Shown here in pieces: positions 17,188-26,070 of a DNA stretch of 64,000 nt. Below the pieces are notes generated by a model. The model did not search any database and was not told the origin of the DNA. It worked only from the letters and a program-made list of their open reading frames with translations. Source of the DNA: Pseudomonas sp. MAG733B (GTDB lineage: Bacteria > Pseudomonadota > Gammaproteobacteria > Pseudomonadales > Pseudomonadaceae). Location of the stretch: NCBI RefSeq assembly GCF_036884845.1, contig NZ_CP145732.1:3472001-3536000 (forward strand). Direction: 5' to 3'. How positions within the stretch are numbered: position 1 is the stretch's first letter; every line of letters begins with the position of its first letter. Position numbers and translations under genes: made by a program.

Positions 17188-18124
17188 CCTCAAACTCAAC
17201 GGACATTTCGGACCGGGTAGGCAACCCCTCCATGTCCCCGCGACTCTGCACCGCCCGGCTGCCAATCCAGTTGGCCCGCTTCACGGCGTCGGCAAAGCTG
17301 TGGTTTTCCAGCAGCGCGCTGATCATGCCGACGGCAAATCCATCACCGGCACCGACCGTATCCACCACTGTTTCCACCGGCACGCCAGCGACAAAACCGG
17401 CATCCAGATGCGTGCGGTAGTAGGCACCGTGCGGCCCAAGCTTGATCGCCACGGCTTCAGCGCCCTGATCGAGGTAGAACGCGGCGATGTCGGCCGGGTC
17501 TTCGAAACCGGTCAGCAAGCGACCTTCACTCAACCCCGGCAGCACCCAATGGGCGAGGGCGGCGAGGCGGTTGATCTCGGTGATCATCTGTTGCTCGCTG
17601 GCCCACAGGCTCGGGCGCAGATTGGGGTCAAAGGACACGCTGCGCCCGGCTTCGCGCATGCGCGTCATCAATTCGAACGACATCTGCCGCGCCGTTTCCG
17701 ACAACGCCGGTGGAATGCCGGTTGCGTGCAGGTGCCGAGCCTTGAGCAAGTCGGGAACGATCGAATGCGGCGACAAGTGACTGGCCGCTGAGCCGCGACG
17801 GAAGTATTCGACGACAGGATCGCTGCCATCGTCAGTGCGCGACTTGAGCTGAAAGCCCGTGGGGTGCGCGGGGTCGATGTCGACGTGTCGGCAATCCAGA
17901 CCTTCCTTCTCCAGCGTGTCGATCACGAAGCGGCCCAGAGAGTCGGCACCGACGCGGCTTAGCCACGCCACCTTGAAACCCAGTCGGGACAAGCCAATGG
18001 CGACATTGCTGTCAGCGCCGGCAATGCGTTTGTGGAAAGCGCCGACGCTGGCCAGTTCGCCAGGCTGCTCGGCAACGAACATCGCCATGGTCTCGCCGAA
18101 CGACAGGATATCGATCTCAGACAT
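17135..18124 (-). CDS. kguK: 2-ketogluconate kinase (PfkB family)
   Basis: A 329-residue kinase giving 2-keto-6-phosphogluconate. PfkB signatures: N-terminal FGETMAMF, the substrate-side GGDSN-like [15 protein letters not shown] near residue 35 and the ATP-site [19 protein letters not shown] near 255 with the catalytic Asp of GAGD. Its ATG overlaps the kguE stop by 8 bases, so the two are translationally coupled. The last ~16 residues ([10 protein letters not shown] and after) are encoded by REP sequence; the TAG stop also lies in the REP, so the native end has been replaced or extended. Confidence 0.92.
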   Translation of the reverse strand: MSEIDILSFGETMAMFVAEQPGELASVGAFHKRIAGADSNVAIGLSRLGFKVAWLSRVGADSLGRFVIDTLEKEGLDCRHVDIDPAHPTGFQLKSRTDDGSDPVVEYFRRGSAASHLSPHSIVPDLLKARHLHATGIPPALSETARQMSFELMTRMREAGRSVSFDPNLRPSLWASEQQMITEINRLAALAHWVLPGLSEGRLLTGFEDPADIAAFYLDQGAEAVAIKLGPHGAYYRTHLDAGFVAGVPVETVVDTVGAGDGFAVGMISALLENHSFADAVKRANWIGSRAVQSRGDMEGLPTRSEMSVEFEAANREQALLLQGNAMLL

Positions 18125-18899
18125 GAGCGCTCTCCAATTGCGATTGGCCGAGGTGGGCGAGGGCGGCGACGTGTTCTGTGGTCAGTTGCACCAGGTCATC
18201 ACCTTGCAGCGGATATTCCGCTGCCCGCATAACGCCTTGGGCCATGTGCCGCAGCAGGTGTTCCCATTCCTGCAAATCACTGGCGGCGGGCGGGATGGCG
18301 ACGAGTTTGCCGTCGGTGCGGCGCGTGACCGCTTTGCAGTGCACGTAACCGACGTGACGACCGAGTAACCGCGCGGCGCTGGCGGCGGACTGATCCTGCC
18401 AATGCCAGTTGCCGATATCGAAGGTCATTTTGATCGGCAGATTGTGTTGCTCGACTTCTGCGAAGAAACGCTGGAAGGGTTCGATGCGGCCACCGTGCAA
18501 AGTCTGGTCGTTTTCCACCAGCAACTGCACCGCGCTATCGCCAAGCATTCGGGCAAGGGTTTGCAGGTCGCTGTTGTCGGTGAAGTAACCCAATGAGACT
18601 TTCAGCCACTTGGCGCCGAACGCCTGGGCGCGTTGCAGCGCGGTGGTCAGTTCGGGATTGGGTTTGGATTGACCGGCAAGCCACAATTCCATCGGCGAGG
18701 AATACACGCTTTCCAGACCTTCGGCCTGAGTCGCGTCAGCCAGGTGTGCGGGGTTTTCAAAGGTCAGCAGCTCTTCACGCCATTCGATGCGCGTGGCGCC
18801 GGCGGCGGCCAGTACTGCGATGAAACTGCCCTGACCGCGTTGGCGTACCAGGTCGGCGCCGTAGCTGGACAGGCTGATGGAGACGGCGGGTTTGTTCAT
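18117..18899 (-). CDS. kguE: KguE, TIM-barrel epimerase-like protein of 2-ketogluconate operon
   Basis: A 260-residue sugar-phosphate isomerase/epimerase-like TIM barrel (AP endonuclease 2 fold). It has metal-site-type acidic and His residues: [25 protein letters not shown] and GYVHCKAV. First gene of the operon. Its precise reaction in 2-ketogluconate use is not settled in the literature I know. The ATG at 18899 ([10 protein letters not shown]) is preferred; a frame extension to 18938 would run through the PtxS operator. Confidence 0.9.
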   Translation of the reverse strand: MNKPAVSISLSSYGADLVRQRGQGSFIAVLAAAGATRIEWREELLTFENPAHLADATQAEGLESVYSSPMELWLAGQSKPNPELTTALQRAQAFGAKWLKVSLGYFTDNSDLQTLARMLGDSAVQLLVENDQTLHGGRIEPFQRFFAEVEQHNLPIKMTFDIGNWHWQDQSAASAARLLGRHVGYVHCKAVTRRTDGKLVAIPPAASDLQEWEHLLRHMAQGVMRAAEYPLQGDDLVQLTTEHVAALAHLGQSQLESAHV

Positions 18900-18913
18900 G
18901 GTTTTTCTACCTC

Positions 18914-18927
18914 TGAAACCGGTTTCA
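18914..18927. promoter_or_regulatory. PtxS operator of kguEKTD
   Basis: A perfect 14-bp palindrome TGAAACCGGTTTCA 14 bases before the kguE start. This is the PtxS recognition sequence I recall from P. aeruginosa and P. putida; PtxS is released by 2-ketogluconate. It probably sits between promoter and start, blocking transcription. Confidence 0.92.
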
Positions 18928-18960
18928 TTTTTGTTCAAAAAATTTTCGTGGTGTTGCTTA

Positions 18961-19045
18961 GGGCCCCATCGCGAGCAGGCTCGCTCCTACAGTGGATTTT
19001 TGAACACAGGTCCATTGTGGGAGCGAGCCTGCTCGCGATGGGGCC
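18961..19045. repeat. REP pair, GCGAGCCTGCTCGC subtype
   Basis: Arms 18961-18992 and 19015-19045 just after the ptxS stop and upstream of the kguE operator, between two same-strand genes. Well placed to end or stabilise the ptxS message so that it does not read into kguE. Confidence 0.88.
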
Positions 19046-19052
19046 ATAACAT

Positions 19053-20078
19053 TCAACGCAAATTCCCAAGGGTCGAACCCCGAGCCACCAGCCGCGCCGA
19101 AAAATCCACCGTCCGCGTCGGACTGTCATCCCCCCGCAACCGCTTCAGCAAACACTCAAACGCACTCGCGCCAATCTCGGTGGTCGGCTGTGCGAGGGCA
19201 GTGATTCCGCTACCCACCAACGGATACCAATCCAGATCATCAAGGGCGATCAAACCCACGTCTTCAAACAGATTGCACTCAAGCTCACGCAACGCATGAG
19301 TACCGGCCAGCGCCGCAATCCCGTTCGCGCAGAACAGTGCTTTCGGGCCGGGGCCGGGTGTGTCGAGAAAGATCTTCAACTGCGCGGTGAGTTCAGTTCC
19401 TGTTTCGATCAACGTGCCGCGAAGCTCCGGACGCCGTTCAATTTGTGCCTTGAAACTGCTGACCCGTTCGATCCGCGAACTGGTGCCGTCAAATGGTTCG
19501 GTCACCAACAGCACATCTCGATAGCCGCGCTCTTCAATATGCGCCAAGGCCATTTCCACGGCCGTTGGGTTATCCAGCCCAACCATGTCACTTTCGAGAT
19601 GTTCGACTTTGCGATCCACCAGCACCAGGGGCATTTCCCGATGCAGTTCATGCAACTCATCACGGTGATGGCCGAGGGTGTTCACGATCAGGCCTTCGAT
19701 GTTGTACGAGCGCAGCAGGGCCAGGTGCTGGCGTTCCTGCTCGTCGTCGCGGTCGGTGTTGCACACCACCAGGCTGTAACCGTGCTGACGGCAAGCGGTT
19801 TCCACCCCGTGCATCACGGCGATTGAATAAGGGTTGCGGATATCGGCCACCAGCATGCCGATCAGGCGAGTGCGGCCGCGTTTGAGACCGCGGGCCATCT
19901 GGTTCGGGCGATAACCCAGTTCGGCAATCGACTGCTCGATGCGTTGGGCAATCGCATCGGAGAGCAATGCTCGGTCGTCGCCGATGAACCGCGAAACGCT
20001 GGCCTTGGACACCTTGGCGTGTTCGGCCACGTCGAGCATGGTCACGCGGCTGCGTTGGGCGGCGGAGAAATCGTTCAC
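19053..20078 (-). CDS. ptxS: LacI-family repressor PtxS
   Basis: A 341-residue LacI/GalR repressor. HTH at about residues 13-35 (VTMLDVAEHAKVSKASVSRF), hinge to about 65 (GYRPNQMARGLKRGRT), then the sugar-binding periplasmic-like core. In P. aeruginosa PtxS represses the kgu operon and its own gene, with 2-ketogluconate as effector. Here an identical operator lies in front of both. The gene order ptxS, kguE, kguK, kguT, kguD on one strand matches P. aeruginosa. Confidence 0.94.
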   Translation of the reverse strand: MNDFSAAQRSRVTMLDVAEHAKVSKASVSRFIGDDRALLSDAIAQRIEQSIAELGYRPNQMARGLKRGRTRLIGMLVADIRNPYSIAVMHGVETACRQHGYSLVVCNTDRDDEQERQHLALLRSYNIEGLIVNTLGHHRDELHELHREMPLVLVDRKVEHLESDMVGLDNPTAVEMALAHIEERGYRDVLLVTEPFDGTSSRIERVSSFKAQIERRPELRGTLIETGTELTAQLKIFLDTPGPGPKALFCANGIAALAGTHALRELECNLFEDVGLIALDDLDWYPLVGSGITALAQPTTEIGASAFECLLKRLRGDDSPTRTVDFSARLVARGSTLGNLR

Positions 20079-20124
20079 GGTCTGAAACCTTCTTATTGGA
20101 TTTATAAGGCTGAGCGCATGGCGC

Positions 20125-20138
20125 TGAAACCGGTTTCA
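20125..20138. promoter_or_regulatory. PtxS operator of ptxS (autoregulation)
   Basis: A second perfect TGAAACCGGTTTCA, 46 bases before the ptxS start codon, identical to the site before kguE. It indicates negative autoregulation. Confidence 0.9.
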
Positions 20139-20210
20139 GAAGACACCAGAAATGAATCTGCCGTCAAGTGTTCGATGAATCGGCGTGCAACAAAAACCGA
20201 CCAATGGAGA

Positions 20211-20819
20211 TCAGGCCAACACGCTCAACCACGCCGAACCCAACAGCAGCAGGCCCATGCAGCGATTGAAACGCTGCATCGCGCGGGGCGAGCGCAACCA
20301 GCGACTGGAGCCGGCGCCGAGCAACGCCCACACCCCGAGACATGGCAGCGAGATCAGGAAAAACGCCAGCGACAAATACATCACATGCGCAAACCGGTCT
20401 TCGCCCACCCCGGCAAACACACTGACCACCGCCAGCGCCATCATCCAGGTTTTCGGATTGATCCATTGCAGGCTGGCGGCACCGAGCAAACCGAGGCGCT
20501 CTTCGGCTTTCTGAGTGTTCACGGCCACGGCGGGGGCACGAAAGATTTGCCAGGCGAGATAAGTCAGCCATGCCACACCAACCCATTGCATGAGCGTTTG
20601 CAGCAGCGGCCATTGAGTCAAAGAAGAACCGGCGCCCGTGCCCACCAGCAACACGAGCAACGCAGCGCTGGCGCAAGCGCCGACAATGATCGGAACGGCA
20701 GCGGGCAAGCCGAATCGGGCACTGTTGCTCAACACCAGAATGTTGGTCGGGCCGGGGGTAATCGAGGCGACAAAGGCAAACAGCAGGAAGGGCAACAACG
20801 TCGGAAATGAGGACAGCAT
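20211..20819 (-). CDS. LysE/RhtB-family amino-acid exporter
   Basis: A 202-residue membrane protein with about six helices, LysE superfamily. The FAFVASITPGPTNILVLSNS segment near the start carries the family TPGPT motif, and TYLAWQIFRAP and GLLGAASLQWINPKTWMM follow. It exports amino acids or related small molecules; the substrate is unknown. The ATG at 20819 (MLSSFPTLL) follows a GGAG. It lies 53 bases downstream of the AraC gene on the same strand and is likely co-transcribed, suggesting the regulator senses the exported compound. Confidence 0.88.
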   Translation of the reverse strand: MLSSFPTLLPFLLFAFVASITPGPTNILVLSNSARFGLPAAVPIIVGACASAALLVLLVGTGAGSSLTQWPLLQTLMQWVGVAWLTYLAWQIFRAPAVAVNTQKAEERLGLLGAASLQWINPKTWMMALAVVSVFAGVGEDRFAHVMYLSLAFFLISLPCLGVWALLGAGSSRWLRSPRAMQRFNRCMGLLLLGSAWLSVLA

Positions 20820-20872
20820 CGCAGGCAAACTCCAGTGAAGATCATTGAAGTCGATCTTCACAAACCGGGCGT

Positions 20873-21712
20873 TTATCTGTCTGGAAGATTTGAGCAGCGC
20901 TTGCGGTACAGCGCCGGTGTCATGCCGTAGGCGCGCACGAACCAGCGGCCCAGATGGCTCTGATCGGCGAAGCCCAACGTCATCGCCACCGCTGCTGGTT
21001 GTTCGCCACGGGCCAGCATTCGCCGCGCCGTAGCCAGCCGCAGTTGCACCAGATACGCGTGGGGCGCCATGCCGTAAGCGGCCTTGAACGCGCGAGTCAG
21101 GCGGAAGCGGTCGACGCCAGTGACGGCGGCGAGTTGATCGAGACCGATATCGTACTGCGCGTTGGCGTGCAGGTATTCCCGGGCCTTTTGCGCGACCAAG
21201 GGCAGGCGCGGGTCTTCGCCATAGCGAGTGCGCCAGTGCAGGTGGCTGGTCAGGCGTTCGAGCAGTGCGTCGAGGGCCGTCTGGCGGACGATTTTCAGTT
21301 CACCGCGATGCAGGGTCTCAAACGCCAGGCTGGTGGCGTGTGCCAGACGCGAATCGCTGGCCAGGGTGTTGGCGAAACTCAAATCGCTGTTGTCCGGCGC
21401 GTTGTCGAACACTGCGCCTAACTCGCGCTGCAACCACTGCGGGTCGAGGTACAACATGCGATAGGTGAAACCGTCCTCGGTCGGCGCTTCGCCGTCGTGG
21501 ATGTCGCCCGGTTCCAGCAAAAATACCTTGCCCGGCGTGCTCTGGTGTCTCGCCCGTCGACAATTGAACTGTTGAACGCCTTGCTCGGTGACGCCCACCA
21601 GGTAGCTGTCATGCCAGTGCGGGTCGTAGGCGTGACCTTCGAAATGCGCGCGCAGGGTCTCGATGCCGGTGTCGGCGTCCTGGGCCAGATCGAGCCAGTT
21701 GTTCGGGGGCAT
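20873..21712 (-). CDS. AraC-family transcriptional regulator
   Basis: A 279-residue regulator. The N-terminal cupin ligand domain contains YDPHWHDSYLVGVTEQGVQQ and LEPGDIHDGEAP. The C-terminal double HTH runs from about residue 180, with LAAVTGVDRFRLTRAFKAAY and AAVAMTLGFADQSHLGRWF. This architecture is common for AraC proteins next to LysE exporters. Effector unknown. Ends 53 bases before the exporter. Confidence 0.92.
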   Translation of the reverse strand: MPPNNWLDLAQDADTGIETLRAHFEGHAYDPHWHDSYLVGVTEQGVQQFNCRRARHQSTPGKVFLLEPGDIHDGEAPTEDGFTYRMLYLDPQWLQRELGAVFDNAPDNSDLSFANTLASDSRLAHATSLAFETLHRGELKIVRQTALDALLERLTSHLHWRTRYGEDPRLPLVAQKAREYLHANAQYDIGLDQLAAVTGVDRFRLTRAFKAAYGMAPHAYLVQLRLATARRMLARGEQPAAVAMTLGFADQSHLGRWFVRAYGMTPALYRKRCSNLPDR

Positions 21713-21980
21713 ACGACACCTGTGTACGGTTGATTACCGGTTTATTTAACGCCCACGCCGGGTTCAATGGCTAGAACGTTTGTGCAAAGGCAATGGGCTA
21801 CCTGTCAACTTTGACAGTATCGCGTTTCTAAAAACCAGCGCTTAATTCGCTCAGGTCTGATGACCGGGCAGAACGACAGATTGCTTTGCAGTGATTGGGC
21901 CATGCGTTGGGCTGCCAGAAAAGTTTTGAAGACCATGAGTGCGTTCATGGCCAAATTAAAACGGTTTTGGAGAGAAAGGC
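21713..21980. other. Intergenic region at left edge of accessory zone
   Basis: 268 bases between the AraC gene and the Ig-like protein, which diverge. No coding signal or repeat was recognised. A GGAGAGAAAGGC just before 21981 is the ribosome site of the next gene. This marks the left border of a locus less GC-rich than its flanks. Confidence 0.4.
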
Positions 21981-23966
21981 ATGGCCAGTTCTTATGAAAA
22001 AAAACTTACGCCTGAGCAAGTTCGGGCTAGTTATCGTGAGCGGTTCTTTGTCGTGGACCTATTACCCCCAATCCTCGTAGATCGCCTTAACGCCCAAGGT
22101 TTGATCCACAGCGAAAAGGCTAAAGTTGCAATAAGAGTCGATATTCCGTTGTGGGATGAACGTCCTCCTTTTGCGGGGCCGGTCAACGTGTTGACTTTGG
22201 AATGGCTGCCTTCCAGTTCAAGCGAATGGCAGCGTGTTGCTCCTTCGGAAGACATTCCCGACGACTCAACGCTTCCTGGTTCCGATTTCCCTCTGGAAAG
22301 ATCTATCCCTCTTGATATTTTCAGTACGTATGAAGGGCTTTTTAAATTTCGTTACACCGTCAGCAACTGGAATGGCGGGGGTGAAAGAATATCTCCGACG
22401 ATCAACGTGATCATCGACAGGACCGGGCCGAAATGGGTGGACCCGGAGAGCGCGATGATCAGCGTTGCTGAACCTGTCATCACCGATGCTGTTTTAGCTC
22501 GCGATGGCGGTGTCAAATGCGTGATACCGGAGTTTCTTGAAGAAAATGATAAGGACGAGACGATGGTTGCCGTCGCCTGGTTGGACAGGATGCCGGCGGA
22601 GGGGGAGGACATCAATAAGTTTATCGTGCTCTATCGGGCGCTTCCTACGAACCGAGAGGTGTTGGTGCCTGCTGACAAGGTCACGATTTACGGTTCGAAA
22701 ACCCATTACGCTATTGCTCTCTTGATCGACAAGGCAGGTAACCGTGGTGAACTGTCACTACCGGCAACGGTTCAGGTAGCACTCGGTACGCTGCCCAGCG
22801 GCTTGAAAGACTGCACGGTGCCGTTGGCTGACGATGGTTTGATTGATCGGCCCGACGCCGCGTTTCCGACAAAGGTGCATATCGAGTCATACACCGGATA
22901 CGACAGCAATGACGGCATCGTGGTGAAGTGGGGCAAAACGACACTCGCCCGGACGTCCGTCGGTGCGCATCTGCCATTTCCGCTGAAGATCACAGTGCCC
23001 TGGCTGCTTATGGTGCAAGAGTACGATTTTGCCTCGGCCACACATGTGCAACCTGTCGATGTGGACTACCAGGTACTCAGGGGCGATTACCCCTTCTCGC
23101 CGCCAGGCGGTATTACCGTCGATACAGACTTGTCTATCCCGAAACCTGGGCATCCGGACCCTGATCCGATTGATCCGACGCTGAATCTGATTGAGTTCTT
23201 GAGTTCGGAAGGCAGCGACAGCGAATTGACGGAGGACGATATCGGCGAGGATGCGACAGCGTCTGTCGAACTGTTTGATAACCCCAATGACGGCGATACG
23301 CTCACGCTTTACTACAACGGCGTTATCGTCGATTCGCCGGATAACCCTTATGTCGTGGACGGCAGTGAAACGCCCAAACAGGTCATCGACTTCGTCATAC
23401 CGTGGAAAGTTATCGAGCTCACGCCGGTAATGGATGACTTACCGCTGTACTACACCCTGACGCACGCGGATTTCGGCAACCCGCTGGAGTCAAATCGTAC
23501 AACCATTGATGTTCTCGTTGAAAAGGTCGACCTGCCTGAGCCGGAATTTCCGGGTGATGATGTGATTAATTGCGATGACCTGAGGGAGAAAGCTGCGGGT
23601 AGCGGAGAGTGGGGGATCTTCATTCATATACCAACATCAACTCACCTGAAAGAAGGTGCCGAAGTAACACCGGAATGGCAGACCTACGAACTTGACGGCA
23701 CTACGCTATTACCCGGCACCGAGCATTCTGAAGACCTGATTGTTTCTCTCGAGCAAGAGCAAAACGGCATTGACTGGTTTGTACCCTATACCAAATGTTT
23801 GAAGCCCACTTACAGGCCACCTATTTCTGCCGGTATGGGCAAGATGGAGTACTCCATCACTGTCCGTGGTAATCCGGTGCCGTCTGGCACTATCGAACTT
23901 TATGTCGCTGTATTCGAAACCGACGGCGGCTCGGGCAACGACCACTGCGTAATCCCCAGACCTTGA
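21981..23966 (+). CDS. Large protein with Ig-like module, function unknown
   Basis: A 661-residue acidic, Asp/Pro-rich protein with no signal peptide and no membrane segment. An Ig/bacterial-adhesin-like module ends INVIIDRTGP at residues 141-150, and further beta-rich segments follow (PATVQVALGTLPSG; later VDVDYQVL; a proline-rich hinge GHPDPDPIDPTL). Near the C-terminus are four Cys in pairs (INCDD, TKCLK, DHCVIP). The same module occurs in the truncated gene at 24805. Genes of this type tend to lie near rhs and toxin loci in Pseudomonas, which is my impression and not proven. Strong ribosome site GGAG-AGAAAGGC. Function not recognised. Confidence 0.8.
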   Translation: MASSYEKKLTPEQVRASYRERFFVVDLLPPILVDRLNAQGLIHSEKAKVAIRVDIPLWDERPPFAGPVNVLTLEWLPSSSSEWQRVAPSEDIPDDSTLPGSDFPLERSIPLDIFSTYEGLFKFRYTVSNWNGGGERISPTINVIIDRTGPKWVDPESAMISVAEPVITDAVLARDGGVKCVIPEFLEENDKDETMVAVAWLDRMPAEGEDINKFIVLYRALPTNREVLVPADKVTIYGSKTHYAIALLIDKAGNRGELSLPATVQVALGTLPSGLKDCTVPLADDGLIDRPDAAFPTKVHIESYTGYDSNDGIVVKWGKTTLARTSVGAHLPFPLKITVPWLLMVQEYDFASATHVQPVDVDYQVLRGDYPFSPPGGITVDTDLSIPKPGHPDPDPIDPTLNLIEFLSSEGSDSELTEDDIGEDATASVELFDNPNDGDTLTLYYNGVIVDSPDNPYVVDGSETPKQVIDFVIPWKVIELTPVMDDLPLYYTLTHADFGNPLESNRTTIDVLVEKVDLPEPEFPGDDVINCDDLREKAAGSGEWGIFIHIPTSTHLKEGAEVTPEWQTYELDGTTLLPGTEHSEDLIVSLEQEQNGIDWFVPYTKCLKPTYRPPISAGMGKMEYSITVRGNPVPSGTIELYVAVFETDGGSGNDHCVIPRP

Positions 23967-24071
23967 TCATTCGACGCCTGGCAGCAGGAGGCGTGTGCCT
24001 TCCTGCTGCCTGCCAGTGAAAGTTTGGAGCTTAGGATTAGTCCTACAGACGCATCCTTGTGATCTGAGTAA

Positions 24072-24632
24072 TTTTGCCGCCCCGAGTGCTACTTCGACGG
24101 TGTGCTGAAGCTCAACCGTTTCGAGAACGAGTCCGATGTACGGCTCAGCGACGGCAGCAAAACCAAGGGCAGTTACAACAATAACGGTGTCGGTGGGTCC
24201 CTGGAGTTCGGGCGGCATATCAAGTTGGCCGATGACTACTTCGTCGAGCCGTACACGCAATTGTCGGGCGTGGTGATCCAGGGCCAGAGTTATGACCTGG
24301 ACAATGGCCTGGCTGCTGACGGTGACCGTACTCGCTCTTTGCTCGGCAAGTTGGGCGTAACCGCCGGACGCAATTTCAATCTGGGCGTGGGCAAGGTTGT
24401 ACAGCCTTATGTCCGTGCCGCTTATGTGCATGAGTTCGCCAAGAACAACGAAGTCGAAGTCAATAACAATGTATTCAACAACGACCTGTCGGGCTCCCGT
24501 GGCGAGTTGGGTGCCGGGATCGCGATGACCCTCACGGACAAGGTTTCGCTGCACGCTGATGCTGATTACAGCAATGGCCACAGAATCAAGCAGCCGTGGG
24601 GCTTTAACTTCGGCGCTCGTTATAACTGGTAA
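24072..24632 (+). pseudogene. Autotransporter beta-barrel remnant
   Basis: An open frame of about 187 codons that reads as the last two thirds of an autotransporter translocator domain. Alternating beta strands run from YFDGVLKLNRFENE through GSLEFGRHIKLADDYFVEPY, VVQPYVRAAYVHEF and LHADADYSNGHRI to a terminal GARYNW ending in Trp, the outer-membrane barrel signal. No passenger domain, no linker helix and no signal peptide precede it: an in-frame TAA stands at 24069-24071, and the homology starts abruptly near 24087. The GTG at 24102 has no clear ribosome site. A 5'-truncated relic is the best reading. Confidence 0.8.
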
Positions 24633-24804
24633 TCACTACGAAAGATAATTGCGGGGGAAGTGACAACTTTCCCCGGTTTTATGGCTTCAACGCCTGGCTT
24701 TTTGTGGCGTGTGTACAGGTAAGAACATGATGCTGCTTTTTTAAAAACCTGCCGGAACTCCTCCAGGGTAATCGTTTCGGCGTGCACTGAATGAGGGAAT
24801 TATC

Positions 24805-25263
24805 ATGCCCACGTATTTTGCATCTTCCAATGAGCCGAAAATCAACTTGCCTCCTCCTGATGTTATCGGGGTTCTTCCAGCAGCTCCGGGCGGCGAAGAG
24901 AATCTGTTGCCCAAAGACGGGTGGCTTCGTCCATTACGTGTTGAATTCAGGTGGTGGAGCGATCCAGCGCCAGAATCAAGGTTCATCGATACAGTGCAAC
25001 TTATCTGGGATGGCGACGAAAATAATCCCGTTGCCGAAAGACAATATGATGGCAGCAACTTTCCAAATCCCCCTCCAGATCTGTGGCTGGAAGTACCGAC
25101 TACCAAGCTGGAAGAAGGGATTCATACCTTGCGTTACCGGCTTTTACCCTGGAATGGCTCAACCGCACAGGACTCGCAAACGGTAAACATCACCATCGAT
25201 AAAACGCCGCCCATACTCGCAACGCCCAGTACGTTGAATTTCCCCGCCGAAGTCCTTCGGTGA
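24805..25263 (+). pseudogene. Truncated Ig-like protein (5' part)
   Basis: A 152-residue frame with a good start (GAGGG before the ATG). It carries one Ig-like module, EFRWWSDPAPESRFIDTVQL to VNITIDKTPP (residues 127-136), which matches in layout the first module of the 661-residue protein 2.8 kb upstream. It stops soon after, where DNA coding for the end of an rhs gene begins in another frame. The natural gene is probably several hundred residues longer, so this is inferred to be its amino-terminal third, left by a deletion. It may still be expressed as a short protein. Confidence 0.7.
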
Positions 25264-25952
25264 CTGGTCAGTTGGGGTACAACGGGGAGCGGCGTGAGGA
25301 AGCAACCGGTTGTTATGTTTTGGGCAATGGTTATCGGGTGTTTAGTCCCGGATTGATGCGGTTCTTTAGTCCGGATAGTGAGAGTCCGTTTGCGAAGGGA
25401 GGTCTCAATCCGTATGCGTATTGTGAGTGGAGCCCGGCTAATTATGTGGACCCGACGGGGAAGTGGCGTTTTTTCCCGATGACGTGGCTGACAAGGATGA
25501 TCGGCGGTCTTTTCGGAAAAACGGCGAGCGCGAGTACAAAAGGGGCTAGCACTGGGGCGAAGTCAGCCAAAGCAGCAAGCTCTAATATGACCGCCGCGAA
25601 AGGCACAAGCGCGACTGCCAAAACAGTTAAATCAGTGGCCAAAGAAACTTTTGACGGTGGAAAAATTTCGCGAAAAGGAGCTGTTTCGAATGGGAGAGTC
25701 AAAGGCGGTTTTTGGGACAGCCTGGAGAATGGAGAAATCGAGCTGAATTTAAATCGCGGCTCGACGAATGTGCCCGAGCTCGCCGACGTTACAGGACCAA
25801 AAATGATAGATGGCCTGGGAAATCCTAGCACTGGGTATCAGCAATTAATGACCAAAGTTAAATCACCGGACTCTATGTTTCAGAGCATGGTGAATGGTGT
25901 GAATAAAAATTGGAGTCAAGCAGCAGAGGCTATGGAATCAGTCCGCAAATAG
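25260..25952 (+). pseudogene. rhs gene tip: end of RHS core plus variable C-terminal domain
   Basis: About 231 codons. The first ~68 residues are the very end of an RHS-associated core (LGYNGERREEATGCYVLGNG, RVFSPGLMRFFSPDSESPF, GGLNPYAYCEWSPANYVDP then TGK). After the DPxGK boundary comes a unique ~160-residue domain, Ala/Ser/Lys-rich at first and then TFDGGKISRKG...GSTNVPELADVTG, the usual place of a polymorphic toxin. The repeats and N-terminus of the Rhs protein are missing, the GTG at 25260 is an accidental start, and no immunity gene follows before the minus-strand LuxR gene. The toxin class is not recognised. Codon use and AT content differ from the flanks. Confidence 0.8.
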
Positions 25953-25968
25953 TTAGCTTACCAATTGG

Positions 25969-26006
25969 ACCTGTCCATGTTCGATACAATCGGGCATGGA
26001 CCAGGT
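25969..26006 (+). terminator. Possible hairpin after rhs tip
   Basis: Imperfect inverted repeat ACCTGTCCATG / CATGGACCAGGT (one bulge) with a 15-base loop, 17 bases past the rhs-tip stop. No T run, so termination is only a possibility. Confidence 0.35.
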
Positions 26007-26070
26007 TCCTGGATAAATGGTTGCTCTTCAATCTCTCCGTACTGGTGAAGCTGGGCGTAAAAAACTTACC

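Noticed and set aside
25230..25270. Programmed frameshift joining the Ig-like frame to the rhs frame
   Set aside because: No slippery heptamer or stimulatory structure at the junction, and the two halves belong to unrelated families; a deletion scar is simpler.
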